Below, piece after piece: positions 1 through 8,147 of a stretch of DNA of 47,744 bases. Within the stretch, counting starts at the first letter, position 1. Every line of letters starts with the position of its first letter. A program made the translations under genes and the position numbers. The notes beneath the pieces are model-generated. The model was not told where the DNA came from. It did no database searches and saw only the letters and a list, made by a program, of their open reading frames with translations. Source of the DNA: Acidimicrobiia bacterium (GTDB taxonomy: Bacteria > Actinomycetota > Acidimicrobiia > Acidimicrobiales > Aldehydirespiratoraceae); the NCBI GenBank assembly GCA_024421085.1, contig JAHQYN010000013.1, positions 1 to 47,744 of the forward strand, written 5' to 3'.

Positions 1-125
1 ATACCGGCCGGCACCGGCAACTGCACCAGAATGCCATGGACCGAACCGTCTTCGGCAAGATCGCGGACCGCCTCAGTGACCTCGCCGTGCGTTGCGTCCT
101 CGCTCAACTCCACATGACGCGACAC
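1..125 (-). CDS. folD: FolD (methylenetetrahydrofolate dehydrogenase/cyclohydrolase) fragment, runs off the window
   Basis: The minus-strand reading ends, at the window edge, in VHGILVQLPVPAG, the hallmark FolD stretch, preceded by a helix of the expected spacing (SRHVELSEDATHGEVTEAV). FolD interconverts methylene-, methenyl- and formyl-tetrahydrofolate in the cytoplasm. The possible start is GTG at 125 or TTG at 128. A normal FolD has roughly 50 more residues before this point, including the catalytic Lys region. They are not found: upstream in the same frame the translation is unrelated, and the divergent crotonase starts at 212. The gene is therefore either N-terminally truncated or frameshifted. 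The motif is seen; the truncation is inferred. Confidence 0.6.
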   Translation of the reverse strand, partial: MSRHVELSEDATHGEVTEAVRDLAEDGSVHGILVQLPVPAG

Positions 126-199
126 CAAGCCCCCCGTCCGTCGCCTCGATGTGGACCCCTCCACGCAGGCTTCGATTTTGGGGAGTGCGGCGCGTGTCG

Positions 200-205
200 T
201 AGGGT
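200..205 (+). promoter_or_regulatory. -10 box (TAGGGT) of a leaderless promoter
   Basis: TAGGGT lies six bases before the ATG at 212, the spacing expected if transcription starts at the start codon. It supports ATG 212 as the crotonase start. Confidence 0.55.
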
Positions 206-211
206 CGGGGC

Positions 212-1123
212 ATGAGCGACTACAGCCAAGAGACGGCCAATCCGAGCGGCACCGGCAACGGTGGCGCACCCGCGGCGGACCACCAGTGGGTCCTGCTCGA
301 CGACCCGATTCAGGGGGTCCGCAGGATCACCTTGAATCGGGCCGACAAACGCAACTCGTTGATCCACCCCCTGCGGGGCGCGATCCTCGGCGCGCTCCGC
401 GATGCCGATGACGACGACAGCGTCAAGGTGTCGATCGTGCGGGGCGACGGCCCGTCGTTCTCCGCCGGTTATGACCTCGGCGGCAACAACGCCGAGTACG
501 ACCTGCCGTTCTTCACCGCACAGGGCGAGGGGCAGTGGCCGCGCCATGTCACCGAGGGTTGGATGAGCATCTGGGACCTCGCCAAGCCGGTCATCGCGCA
601 GGTCCACGGATACTGCTTGGCGGGGGGCAGCGAGCTCGCCACCTGCTGTGACCTCGTGTACGTGGCCGAGGATGCTCAGATGGGCTACCCCGCCACCCGT
701 TTCGGCGTGCCCGACATGCACTTCCACACCTGGTTCTTGGGAATGCGCAAGGCGATGGAGATGATGCTCACCGGCGACCCGGTGAGCGGCGTCGAGGCCG
801 TCGAGTACGGCTGGGCCAACCAGGCCTTCCCAGCTGAGGACCTCTCGGCCGAGGTGCTGAAGATCGCCGAGCGGATCACCCGGACCCCCACCGATGTGGC
901 TCAACTCAACAAGCGGGCGGTTCATCGCCAGATGGAGGTAATGGGCGTGCGCACCGGTATCCGCGTCGGTACCGAACTGTGCGCGCTCGGCGTACACACC
1001 GAATCGATGAAACGGTTCATCGGCAACATCAAGGAGAAGGGCCTCACCGCTGCGCTGAGCGAACGCGACCAGCCCTACGACGACTACCGCACCGCTTCTT
1101 CGCAACCCAAGGTCGCCGACTGA
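212..1123 (+). CDS. Enoyl-CoA hydratase/isomerase (crotonase) family protein
   Basis: A 303-residue crotonase-fold enzyme acting on acyl-CoA thioesters, probably in fatty-acid or branched-chain acid breakdown. The oxyanion-hole signatures are visible: FSAGYDLGG at about residues 86-94, and the HGYCLAGGSELATCCD block at about 132-147, followed by the usual FGVPDMHFHTWFL region. About 25 N-terminal residues are low complexity (NPSGTGNGGAPAADH) before the domain begins at WVLLDDPIQGVRRITLNR. The length is slightly above the usual 260 residues because of that leader and a C-terminal tail. The start is ATG 212, placed by a TAGGGT box six bases upstream. The gene stands alone, divergent from the folD fragment. 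The exact substrate cannot be read from the sequence. Confidence 0.9.
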   Translation: MSDYSQETANPSGTGNGGAPAADHQWVLLDDPIQGVRRITLNRADKRNSLIHPLRGAILGALRDADDDDSVKVSIVRGDGPSFSAGYDLGGNNAEYDLPFFTAQGEGQWPRHVTEGWMSIWDLAKPVIAQVHGYCLAGGSELATCCDLVYVAEDAQMGYPATRFGVPDMHFHTWFLGMRKAMEMMLTGDPVSGVEAVEYGWANQAFPAEDLSAEVLKIAERITRTPTDVAQLNKRAVHRQMEVMGVRTGIRVGTELCALGVHTESMKRFIGNIKEKGLTAALSERDQPYDDYRTASSQPKVAD

Positions 1124-1138
1124 CCGCTGCGGACCGAA

Positions 1139-1237
1139 CGCTCCGACCGGGCCGCTCCTGACCCACCGCTCTCGACCCACCGCTCCCGACCGGCCGCTCC
1201 CGAACAGGCCGCTCCTGACCGGGTCGCTCCCCCACTG
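1139..1237. repeat. Degenerate ~15-bp tandem repeat
   Basis: The gap between the crotonase and valS is filled by about six imperfect copies of a unit like CCGCTCCTGACC(C/G). No gene, RNA or clear terminator is seen in it. A -10-like TAGCCT at 1277-1282 precedes the valS ATG at 1293. Confidence 0.6.
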
Positions 1238-1292
1238 ACCGCGCAGGGCAACCGGTGCGAGGGCGTGCACAGACGGTAGCCTCGTGCGTCAT

Positions 1293-4160
1293 ATGGCTAC
1301 GTCGCGAATTCCCGACAGACCGGACCTGGTCGGCCTTGAGCAGAAGTGGGACGCCGTCTGGGATCGAGACGGGATCTACCACTTCGACACCACTAGGCCG
1401 CGTGATGAGGTCTTCTCGATCGACACGCCGCCGCCGACGGTGAGCGGGTCGCTGCATGTGGGTCACGTCTTCAGCTACACCCACACCGACACCATCGCCC
1501 GCTACCAGCGCATGGCCGGCTGCGAGGTCTTCTATCCCATGGGCTGGGACGACAACGGCCTTCCCACTGAGCGTCGGGTGCAGAACTACTACGGGGTGGT
1601 GTGCGACCCGTCGCTGCGCTACGACCCCGATTTCACCGCACCCGCCGACGCCGGCGACCCCAAAGCAGTGTCGAAGCGCCGTCCGCAGGCGGTCAGCCGC
1701 CCCAACTTCATCGAGCTGTGCCTGGAACTGACCGCCGAGGACGAGAAGGTCTTCGAGCAGCTGTTCCGACACTTGGGACTGTCGGTCGACTGGACCCGCA
1801 CCTACACGACCATCAACGACCACTGCCGACGGGTCAGCCAACTCGCCTTCCTCGACAACCTCGCACGCGGTGAGGCCTACCAGGTCGAGGCGCCGTCGCT
1901 TTGGGACGTGACCTTCCAGACCGCAGTGGCTCAGGCCGAGTTGGAGGACAAGGAGGTTCCCGGCGCCTATCACAGGCTCCGCTTCGCACGCTCCGACGGG
2001 GGCGAGGAGGTCTGGATCGACACCACACGCCCCGAGTTGGTTCCCTCCTGCGTCGCTCTGGTCGCCCACCCCGACGACGAGCGCTACCAGCCGCTGTTCG
2101 ACGGTGTCACGGTACTGAGTCCGGTCTTCGGTGTTGAGCTTCCCGTTCACCCGCACCATCTCGCGGACCCCGACAAGGGCACGGGGATCGCCATGATCTG
2201 TACCTTCGGCGACACCACCGATGTGACCTGGTGGCGCGAGCTCAACCTGCCGGTGCGCACGGTCATCGGCCGTGACGGCCGTTTCACAGGCGACACCCCT
2301 GAGTGGCTCAGCGCACCCGATGCCGCTGCCGCCTACGGGCGGCTGGCGGGGAAACGCGTCGCCCAGGCGCAACAGGAGATGGTGCAACTCCTCACGGAGT
2401 CCGAAGACCTGCAGGGAGAGCCGCGCCCTATCACCCATCCCGTGAAGTTCTTCGAGAAGGGCGACAAACCCCTTGAGATCGTGGCGAGCCGTCAGTGGTA
2501 CATCCGCAACGGCGGCCGCGACGAGTACCTTCGCGAGGCCCTGGTGGCCCGCGGCGACGAGATCAACTGGGTTCCAGACTACATGCAGGCCCGTTTCACG
2601 AACTGGATCGAGGGCCTCAACGGAGACTGGCTGATCAGTAGGCAGCGCTTCTTCGGGGTGCCGCTCCCGCTCTGGTACCGCCTCGACTCCGATGGTGAAC
2701 CGATCTGGGAACAGCCGATCACGCCGCGCCACGATCAGCTCCCGGTCGACCCCTCGAGCGATGTGCCCGACGGCTTCTCCGAGGCCCAGCGGGATCAGCC
2801 GAACGGTTTTGTGGGCGAGGTCGACGTGATGGACACCTGGGCCACATCCTCGCTCACCCCCCAGATCGCCACCGGTTGGAGGACCGACCCCAAGCTCCAC
2901 GCAGCCACGTTCCCCATGGACGTTCGGCCCCAGGCGCACGACATCATCCGCACCTGGCTGTTCTCCACGGTGGTCCGGGCCCATTTCGACGCGGGCACCG
3001 CTCCTTGGCACAACGCCGCGCTCTCCGGCTGGATCCTCGATCCCGACCGCAAGAAGATGTCGAAGTCGAAGGGCAACGTCGTGGTGCCGACCGACCTGCT
3101 GGAGCAGTACGGCGCCGATGCCGTCCGCTACTGGGCCTCATCGGGGCGCCCCGGCACCGACACCGCCTTCGACCAGGGCCAGATGAAGATCGGCCGCCGC
3201 CTAGCGATCAAGCTGTTGCACGCGTCGAAGTTCACGCTCAGTTTCGGCGCAGCCGATGCCGCCGATGCAGACAGCGCAGCCGATACCAACGATGCCAACG
3301 ATGCCGCCGATGCCAACGATGCCGCCGATGCCAACGATGCCGCCGGCGCAGCCGATACCAACGATGCAACCGATGCTGCCGATGCCAACGATGCCGCCAG
3401 CGCAGCCGATACCAACGATACCAACGATGCCAACGATGCCGCCGATGCAGACGATGCCGACAGCGCAACCGATACCAACGATGCCGCCGGCGCAACCGAT
3501 GCCGACAGCTCCGATGACTGTGATCCGGCCAGAATCAGCGAGCCCCTCGACCGTTCAATGCTGGACCGGCTCGCCGACCTCGTTGACGATGCCACCGAGG
3601 CCTTCGAGCGCTTCGACTACGCCCGGGCCCTGGAACGGACCGAAGCGTTCTTCTGGTGGTTCACCGACAACTATCTGGAGCTTGTGAAAGCCCGCGCCTA
3701 CGGCGAGTACGGTGAGCATCGCGCCGAGTCGGCTCGCCACGCCCTCCGATTCGCCCTGTCGACGATGCAGCGAATGTTCGCTCCCTTTCTGCCATTCGTC
3801 ACCGAGGAGGTTTGGAGTTGGTGGCATGAGGGCTCGGTACACGCCGCCGACTGGCCCGACAGGGGGGACAGGAGCGATGTCCTGCGCCTCGTTGCAGATA
3901 AGATCGGCGCACAGACCAGCGGTGTCGCAGCAGAGGCCCTCAGCGCGGTGCGCCGCACCAAGTCGGAGAACAAACGCAAGCTGCGCACCCCGGTGCTGTC
4001 CGCGGCCTTCTCTGGGAGCGCCGAGCAGTTGGCACTGCTCGACACCGTGATCGACGACGTGAAGGCCGCCGGCGTGATCCTCACGGTGGAACCGCACACA
4101 GTCACCGACTCGGGCGAGATCAGCGTCAGCGCCGTCCTCGAACCCGAACTGCCAGAATGA
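1293..4160 (+). CDS. valS: Valyl-tRNA synthetase with a repetitive acidic insertion
   Basis: A class Ia aminoacyl-tRNA synthetase of 955 residues that charges tRNA-Val. The HIGH motif reads SGSLHVGH at residues 51-58 and the KMSKS motif is KMSKSKGN at 588-595. The editing domain (CP1) lies between them, with DTTRPEL near residue 248. After the catalytic core, following KLLHASKFTLSF, the protein carries an unusual run of about 90 residues made of AAD, AND and DTND units (about 650-740). The anticodon-binding domain then resumes at PLDRSMLDRLADLV. The start ATG 1293 is preferred over GTG 1284 because MATSRIPDRPDLVGLEQKWD fits the family. ValRS is essential, so the repeat is presumably tolerated as a flexible linker. 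The gene is followed 30 bp later by ltaE on the same strand. Confidence 0.96.
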   Translation: MATSRIPDRPDLVGLEQKWDAVWDRDGIYHFDTTRPRDEVFSIDTPPPTVSGSLHVGHVFSYTHTDTIARYQRMAGCEVFYPMGWDDNGLPTERRVQNYYGVVCDPSLRYDPDFTAPADAGDPKAVSKRRPQAVSRPNFIELCLELTAEDEKVFEQLFRHLGLSVDWTRTYTTINDHCRRVSQLAFLDNLARGEAYQVEAPSLWDVTFQTAVAQAELEDKEVPGAYHRLRFARSDGGEEVWIDTTRPELVPSCVALVAHPDDERYQPLFDGVTVLSPVFGVELPVHPHHLADPDKGTGIAMICTFGDTTDVTWWRELNLPVRTVIGRDGRFTGDTPEWLSAPDAAAAYGRLAGKRVAQAQQEMVQLLTESEDLQGEPRPITHPVKFFEKGDKPLEIVASRQWYIRNGGRDEYLREALVARGDEINWVPDYMQARFTNWIEGLNGDWLISRQRFFGVPLPLWYRLDSDGEPIWEQPITPRHDQLPVDPSSDVPDGFSEAQRDQPNGFVGEVDVMDTWATSSLTPQIATGWRTDPKLHAATFPMDVRPQAHDIIRTWLFSTVVRAHFDAGTAPWHNAALSGWILDPDRKKMSKSKGNVVVPTDLLEQYGADAVRYWASSGRPGTDTAFDQGQMKIGRRLAIKLLHASKFTLSFGAADAADADSAADTNDANDAADANDAADANDAAGAADTNDATDAADANDAASAADTNDTNDANDAADADDADSATDTNDAAGATDADSSDDCDPARISEPLDRSMLDRLADLVDDATEAFERFDYARALERTEAFFWWFTDNYLELVKARAYGEYGEHRAESARHALRFALSTMQRMFAPFLPFVTEEVWSWWHEGSVHAADWPDRGDRSDVLRLVADKIGAQTSGVAAEALSAVRRTKSENKRKLRTPVLSAAFSGSAEQLALLDTVIDDVKAAGVILTVEPHTVTDSGEISVSAVLEPELPE
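3246..3510. repeat. In-frame minisatellite inside valS
   Basis: About 265 bp built from 9-18 bp units based on GCCGATGCCAACGATGCC, encoding Ala-Asp-Ala-Asn-Asp repeats. The units are multiples of three, so copy number can change without breaking valS. It lies between the KMSKS-bearing catalytic core and the anticodon-binding domain. Confidence 0.85.
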
Positions 4161-4190
4161 CCCCGAAGGACGCCCCCGGGGAATGACACA

Positions 4191-5240
4191 GTGATCGACC
4201 TTCGTTCAGACACTGTGACCCGACCCACCGAAGCGATGCGCCGGGCGATCGCGTCCGCCGAGGTGGGCGATGACGTCTTCGGCGACGACCCCACCGTGAA
4301 CCGCCTCGAGGCCATGGTCGCCGAACGGCTCGGCACCGAGGCTTCCCTGTTCGTCACCAGCGGAACGCAGTCCAACCTGTGCGCCCTGCTGGCCCACTGC
4401 GGACGTGGCGACGAGTACATCGCCGGAGACACGGCCCACACGTTCCGGCTGGAGGCCGGCGGCGGCGCGGTGCTCGGCGGGATCGCTCCTCAGCCCGTGG
4501 CGACGGAGACCGACGGGCTCCCCAACCCCGATGCGGTCGCCGCGGCCGTCAAACCCGACGACACCCACTTCGCCCGCACTCGACTGCTGTGCCTTGAGAA
4601 CACCAAGAACGGGATGGTGCAGTCGCCAGAGCGTATGGACGAGGCGATCAAGGTGGCGCGCGACGCCGACCTCAGCGTGCACCTCGACGGTGCGCGCATG
4701 TGGAATGCGTGCGTTGAGCTGGGTGTCTCGGGCGCAGAACTGGTCGCCGGCTGCGACTCCGTCTCGATGTGCCTGTCGAAAGGACTCGGCGCTCCCGCCG
4801 GATCGCTTCTCAGCGGCCCGCGTGCGCTGATCGATGAGGCCCGGAAGTGGCGCAAGATGCTCGGCGGCGGCCTGAGACAGGCCGGGGTGCTGGCCGCAGC
4901 AGGCATCTACGCCCTGGAGAACAACGTCGACCGACTTGCCGACGATCACGCGCGGGCAGCGCTGTTGGCGGCGGGGTTGGCCGACATCGACGGGATCGAG
5001 GTGAACGCCGTCAACACCAACATGATGTTCATCTCCATTGACGGTGCCAGCAGCGATCTGCAGCAGCGCCTGGCAGACCGCGGCGTGCTCTGCGACGTGC
5101 GCAGAACCAGGGGCCACAAGGGGCCGAGCCCCTACGCGCAGTTGGCCGGCACGAGACTCGTCACCCATCTCGGCATCAACGACGACGATGTCCGCGCCGC
5201 CACCGCCGCGTTCGCCGCCGCATTGAGCGACTCAGCCTGA
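4191..5240 (+). CDS. ltaE: Low-specificity L-threonine aldolase
   Basis: A PLP-dependent fold-type I enzyme of 349 residues that cleaves L-threonine or L-allo-threonine to glycine and acetaldehyde. It starts with the family signature MIDLRSDTVTRPTEAM and GDDVFGDDPTVNRLE. The PLP-binding Asp-His region is SVHLDGARMWNA, and the Schiff-base lysine is expected in CLSKGLGAPAGS at about residue 197. RTRGHKGPSPYAQ near the C-terminus and the total length are normal. The start is GTG 4191, 30 bp after valS. Co-transcription with valS is likely, but no functional link is evident. Confidence 0.9.
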   Translation: MIDLRSDTVTRPTEAMRRAIASAEVGDDVFGDDPTVNRLEAMVAERLGTEASLFVTSGTQSNLCALLAHCGRGDEYIAGDTAHTFRLEAGGGAVLGGIAPQPVATETDGLPNPDAVAAAVKPDDTHFARTRLLCLENTKNGMVQSPERMDEAIKVARDADLSVHLDGARMWNACVELGVSGAELVAGCDSVSMCLSKGLGAPAGSLLSGPRALIDEARKWRKMLGGGLRQAGVLAAAGIYALENNVDRLADDHARAALLAAGLADIDGIEVNAVNTNMMFISIDGASSDLQQRLADRGVLCDVRRTRGHKGPSPYAQLAGTRLVTHLGINDDDVRAATAAFAAALSDSA

Positions 5241-5250
5241 TCGCCCGGGA

Positions 5251-5320
5251 CCCCCCCCCCCCCCCCTCCCCCCCCCCTTCGCCCCCCCCCGCTGGACCCC
5301 CGGGCCCCCCCCCCCCCTCC
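5251..5320. repeat. Poly-C tracts (G-runs on the minus strand)
   Basis: Runs of 16, 10, 9, 5 and 13 C residues are separated by one to a few other bases just after ltaE. The minus strand could fold into G-quadruplexes. No gene is seen between 5241 and 5457. Sequencing error in run lengths is also possible. Confidence 0.8.
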
Positions 5321-5457
5321 CCGCAGCCAGGATCCGCGTCTTGCCGTACATCCCCGGTTAGCCGGGGACCGCGTGACCGAGGCTCACATGTTGGCGAAGG
5401 GCAAGCTGCCGTTACGCAGCGACGAACGGCTCGACGGGAGCGCCGCCATCGTCGTGT

Positions 5458-5463
5458 TATGCT
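5458..5463 (+). promoter_or_regulatory. -10 box (TATGCT) of a leaderless promoter
   Basis: TATGCT sits six bases before the ATG at 5470, which supports that start and suggests a leaderless transcript. Confidence 0.55.
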
Positions 5464-5469
5464 TCTTAC

Positions 5470-6171
5470 ATGTCGTCTGTGGTCTTGTCTCGGAGCCGTT
5501 CGGAGGTCATCCGCGGCTGGGTTGAGGCTCTGCCTGCGGGCACCTGGTTTCGTTCTGATGCTGTACCCGAGGACCCTCGGTTGGTTCGCACGACTCTTCA
5601 TCGGCTGATGTCTGAGGACCTCCCGATCATCGGGCGCGACGCGCCCGGCGTGTACTGGCGCCAGTTCTCGCCCGCGGATCGTCGTTACGGTCACCCGCCG
5701 GTGCTGACCGACAATTTCGTTGCGGTGTACTGTCCGGTGGGTTCAGGGTACGCGTCATGGTCGGCGTTGCTGGCGATTGGCTGGTGCAAACAGGTCCCCG
5801 CTCGTCATCTCGTGGCGGTATCCCGCAGGAACCTCAAGATGCCGACGCCGCTGGGCCAGCCGACGTTGAAGTTCATTGAGCGTCACAACCGCCGCCGCCG
5901 AGAGCTCAACTGGTCTGAGGTGACGTTGCTCGAAGCAGCAAAGTGTCACGGCCCGGTGGACTATCACCGGTGGGATCACGCCATGGAGAGACTCACAACG
6001 AACAAGACCTGGTTGTTGCCTGCGGCGCCGGTGTCGAAAACGAAGTTGCTGTGGGCCGCTGAGACCGAGCCCGCGGCGAAGAAATGGCCTGCCGGGCAAG
6101 GCGACAACTCGTTCGACGCGGTGATGGCACGACTGCAGGCCGACATGCCCGAGACCATCGACACGCTATGA
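5470..6171 (+). CDS. AbiEi/DUF6088-like type IV antitoxin family protein, orphan
   Basis: A 233-residue protein. Residues 10-60 look like the winged-helix module of AbiEi/DUF6088 proteins (WVEALPAGTWFRSDAV, then VRTTLHRLMSEDLPIIGRDAPGVYWR). The following region SGYASWSALLAIGWCKQVPARHLVAV matches the AbiEi core, and VTLLEAAKCHG resembles its C-terminal part. In known AbiE systems AbiEi represses its own operon and neutralises AbiEii, a nucleotidyltransferase-like toxin. No AbiEii gene follows. The next reading frame is a 35-residue Cys-containing peptide overlapping this stop codon. The start is fixed by TATGCT six bases upstream. The family call is by recognisable pattern, not search; it could be a solitary DNA-binding regulator. 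Confidence 0.6.
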   Translation: MSSVVLSRSRSEVIRGWVEALPAGTWFRSDAVPEDPRLVRTTLHRLMSEDLPIIGRDAPGVYWRQFSPADRRYGHPPVLTDNFVAVYCPVGSGYASWSALLAIGWCKQVPARHLVAVSRRNLKMPTPLGQPTLKFIERHNRRRRELNWSEVTLLEAAKCHGPVDYHRWDHAMERLTTNKTWLLPAAPVSKTKLLWAAETEPAAKKWPAGQGDNSFDAVMARLQADMPETIDTL

Positions 6172-6275
6172 CCACCGACCGGGTGCGCTGCGGCGCTGCG
6201 AACCTGAGCGCCGCCGGAACGTGCCGCAACTATCGAGACACATGCCCGGTGGGGCGACAGAATCCCGTTGCGTGA
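6168..6275 (+). CDS. Small Cys-containing protein overlapping the AbiEi-like gene
   Basis: A 35-residue frame whose ATG overlaps the preceding stop (ATGA), a classic translational-coupling arrangement. It contains the pattern CGAANLSAAGTCRNYRDTCPVG, with cysteines spaced as in small CGxxTxxGxxCxN...C treble-clef-like tails found in many actinobacterial proteins. The fourth ligand, usually His, appears as Gly-Arg. No function can be assigned. It may be the coupled partner of the AbiEi-like protein or a chance frame. Confidence 0.35.
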   Translation: MTTDRVRCGAANLSAAGTCRNYRDTCPVGRQNPVA

Positions 6276-6380
6276 AGCTGTAGACCTTGCTGTGTCGCTC
6301 GACCCCGGGCCGGCCGCACCGCAGCAAGACCCTCCCTACAACCCCGGTGTTGTGTACCCACTGAACAGGCCGCCTGTGTG

Positions 6381-6462
6381 ACGACTGATCCGGCGACGGG
6401 CCGTTGATCCAGCGACGACTGATCCGGCGACAGGCCGTTGATCCAGCGACGACTGATCCGGC
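6381..6462. repeat. 34-bp tandem repeat
   Basis: Two full copies and one partial copy of a 34-bp unit begin at 6381, 6415 and 6449 (unit starts ACGACTGATCCGGCGAC). They lie in the 230-bp non-coding gap between two convergent genes. Nothing else is seen in 6276-6505. Confidence 0.75.
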
Positions 6463-6505
6463 TGTGGGCCGCACCAACGACCTCCTCGCCGGGTTCAAGG
6501 TGATG

Positions 6506-8092
6506 CTAAGAGGAGGGTCCCGGGCCGCGCAGGATTCGGGTCTTGCCGTACATGGTGCCGAAGAGCAGGCGGCCGTCCTCGTCGATGGTCACGCCGGCGC
6601 CGGTGGTGTTGAACTTCGAGCCGCCGACAATGAAATGGAAGCGGCTCTCGCCGGTCTCCCAGTCCACCGCTTCGATGGTCCAGGCGCCGTTGCGCGCACC
6701 ACAGGTGTAGACCAGCCCGCTCTCTTGCGCTACGAAGGGCACTGAATTGGGCGAGGAGATGTCGTGGTTGACCCATGCCTGCCTGAGTTCCCGCGCCTCG
6801 GGGTCCCACTGGTACTTGTGCATTCCATGCGGGGTGTACTCGGGTTTGTGACCGAGCATGAAGCAGAGCATCCGTGCGCCCCGCGGGGGGAAATTGTCGG
6901 GCACCGTGGAGGGTTCGTTGTTGACGGTCATGGCGCCGTACCCCGACACCGTTATCGACTGCTCGGTCTTGATCTCCGAAAGGTCGGGATCGCCCATGTT
7001 CGCCGGGCCGATACCTGCGATCCGGCGGTGCGGGGCGTCCGCGAGCTGTTCCCAGTCATCGGGGATCTCCTCACGCCACAGCAGCGTGATGTTGACCACT
7101 TCGTCGCCGTCGCCGATCACCACGAACTTGTCCTCGTCGGGACCGAACCCCATCAACGACGGCGTCGTGCCCGATCCGCAGCCACCGCCGTTGCGATAGG
7201 GCACCGACCAGCAGCCGTCGGCCTCGTTGTCGGAGAGCCGCTCTCCGGTCCAGCGGAGCTTGTGGTGGTGGTCGTTGGAACTGACGTAGATGCCGTTGTC
7301 GTCATCGACGCAGATGCTGGTGCGCATCCAGCCGTAACCGGTGTTGCCCCGCTCGGCTGCTCTCATCGCGCAGTACTCCGCGGCCTGCTCGGCGCCGCCC
7401 GCTATCTGGATCGCGTGGTACTCGCTGAAGTCGCGGGCCAGCACCACGACCCAACCATGGTCGGTCGACATCACCAGCTGGCCGTCGAAGGTCATGTTCA
7501 TCCCCACGAAATAGCCTTCGATATGGTCGGGCTTGTACCAGCGGTCGCGTTCGCTGATCTCCGAGGCCGGGTCGCTCGAATCGGCCTCCATGTAGGCCAC
7601 CGCATGATCCTTGCGGCCCAAGAACAGCGTGTTGTCGCAGTCGACTAGGCAGTAGACGCCGTCCAGTCCGGTCATGAACCGCATCGACAGGCCCAGCGCA
7701 TGGTTGATCGCGTCCTGTCCCTCCAGGTTGTCGAGACCGGCGAGGTTGGCTTCCAACTCGGCGATCGGGGTGCGTCCCCCGGCCCCCACGATCTCGTGGT
7801 CGGCCAACACTTCCAGGGTGTCATAGTCGAGTTTCGCGATGTTCTGGCGGCCGTTGCTCCACACCACCCGACGGCCGTCGGGGTAGGGGCCTGAGATCGT
7901 GCAGCCGAAGTGGCAAGGTCCGAGCCACGAATACTGGATGTCGCCGTCGCTGAGAACCTCACTCGGCCCTTCAGGCCCACGCCAGGCGACGTTGTCCTGC
8001 TGGTCGCAGCGGCCGTGCGCCATGGCGTTCGAGGAGTCGGCGAGGAACGGGTTTCGAGGTCCGGTCTGCATCCGCGCACCGTATTTCGCCAC
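6506..8092 (-). CDS. Uncharacterised beta-propeller-like protein
   Basis: A protein of about 528 residues rich in repeated strand-turn units such as GDIQYSWLGPCHFGCTISGPYPDGRRVVWSN, DNTLFLGRKDH and DNGIYVSSNDHHHKLRW, and ending in TIDEDGRLLFGTMYGKTRIL. These look like WD/PQQ-type propeller blades. No catalytic signature is recognised. GTG 8092 is chosen because longer starts (up to 8179) would run into the divergent ROK gene; ATG 8071 is the alternative. There is no convincing signal peptide at either start. It lies divergent to the ROK kinase, so a role with carbohydrates is conceivable but unsupported. Confidence 0.65.
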   Translation of the reverse strand: MAKYGARMQTGPRNPFLADSSNAMAHGRCDQQDNVAWRGPEGPSEVLSDGDIQYSWLGPCHFGCTISGPYPDGRRVVWSNGRQNIAKLDYDTLEVLADHEIVGAGGRTPIAELEANLAGLDNLEGQDAINHALGLSMRFMTGLDGVYCLVDCDNTLFLGRKDHAVAYMEADSSDPASEISERDRWYKPDHIEGYFVGMNMTFDGQLVMSTDHGWVVVLARDFSEYHAIQIAGGAEQAAEYCAMRAAERGNTGYGWMRTSICVDDDNGIYVSSNDHHHKLRWTGERLSDNEADGCWSVPYRNGGGCGSGTTPSLMGFGPDEDKFVVIGDGDEVVNITLLWREEIPDDWEQLADAPHRRIAGIGPANMGDPDLSEIKTEQSITVSGYGAMTVNNEPSTVPDNFPPRGARMLCFMLGHKPEYTPHGMHKYQWDPEARELRQAWVNHDISSPNSVPFVAQESGLVYTCGARNGAWTIEAVDWETGESRFHFIVGGSKFNTTGAGVTIDEDGRLLFGTMYGKTRILRGPGPSS

Positions 8093-8135
8093 CGACCCGC
8101 CCCACCAATCGACGCAACTTTGGCGACCCCGACAG

Positions 8136-8141
8136 TAGATT
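8136..8141 (+). promoter_or_regulatory. -10 box (TAGATT) of a leaderless promoter
   Basis: TAGATT lies six bases before the GTG at 8148 of the ROK kinase gene, consistent with a leaderless mRNA. Confidence 0.55.
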
Positions 8142-8147
8142 CGAGGC

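Noticed and set aside
104-3011. Long minus-strand open frames opposite the crotonase and valS
   Set aside because: They lie antisense to clearly recognisable genes, show no family motifs, and are explained by high-GC codon bias.
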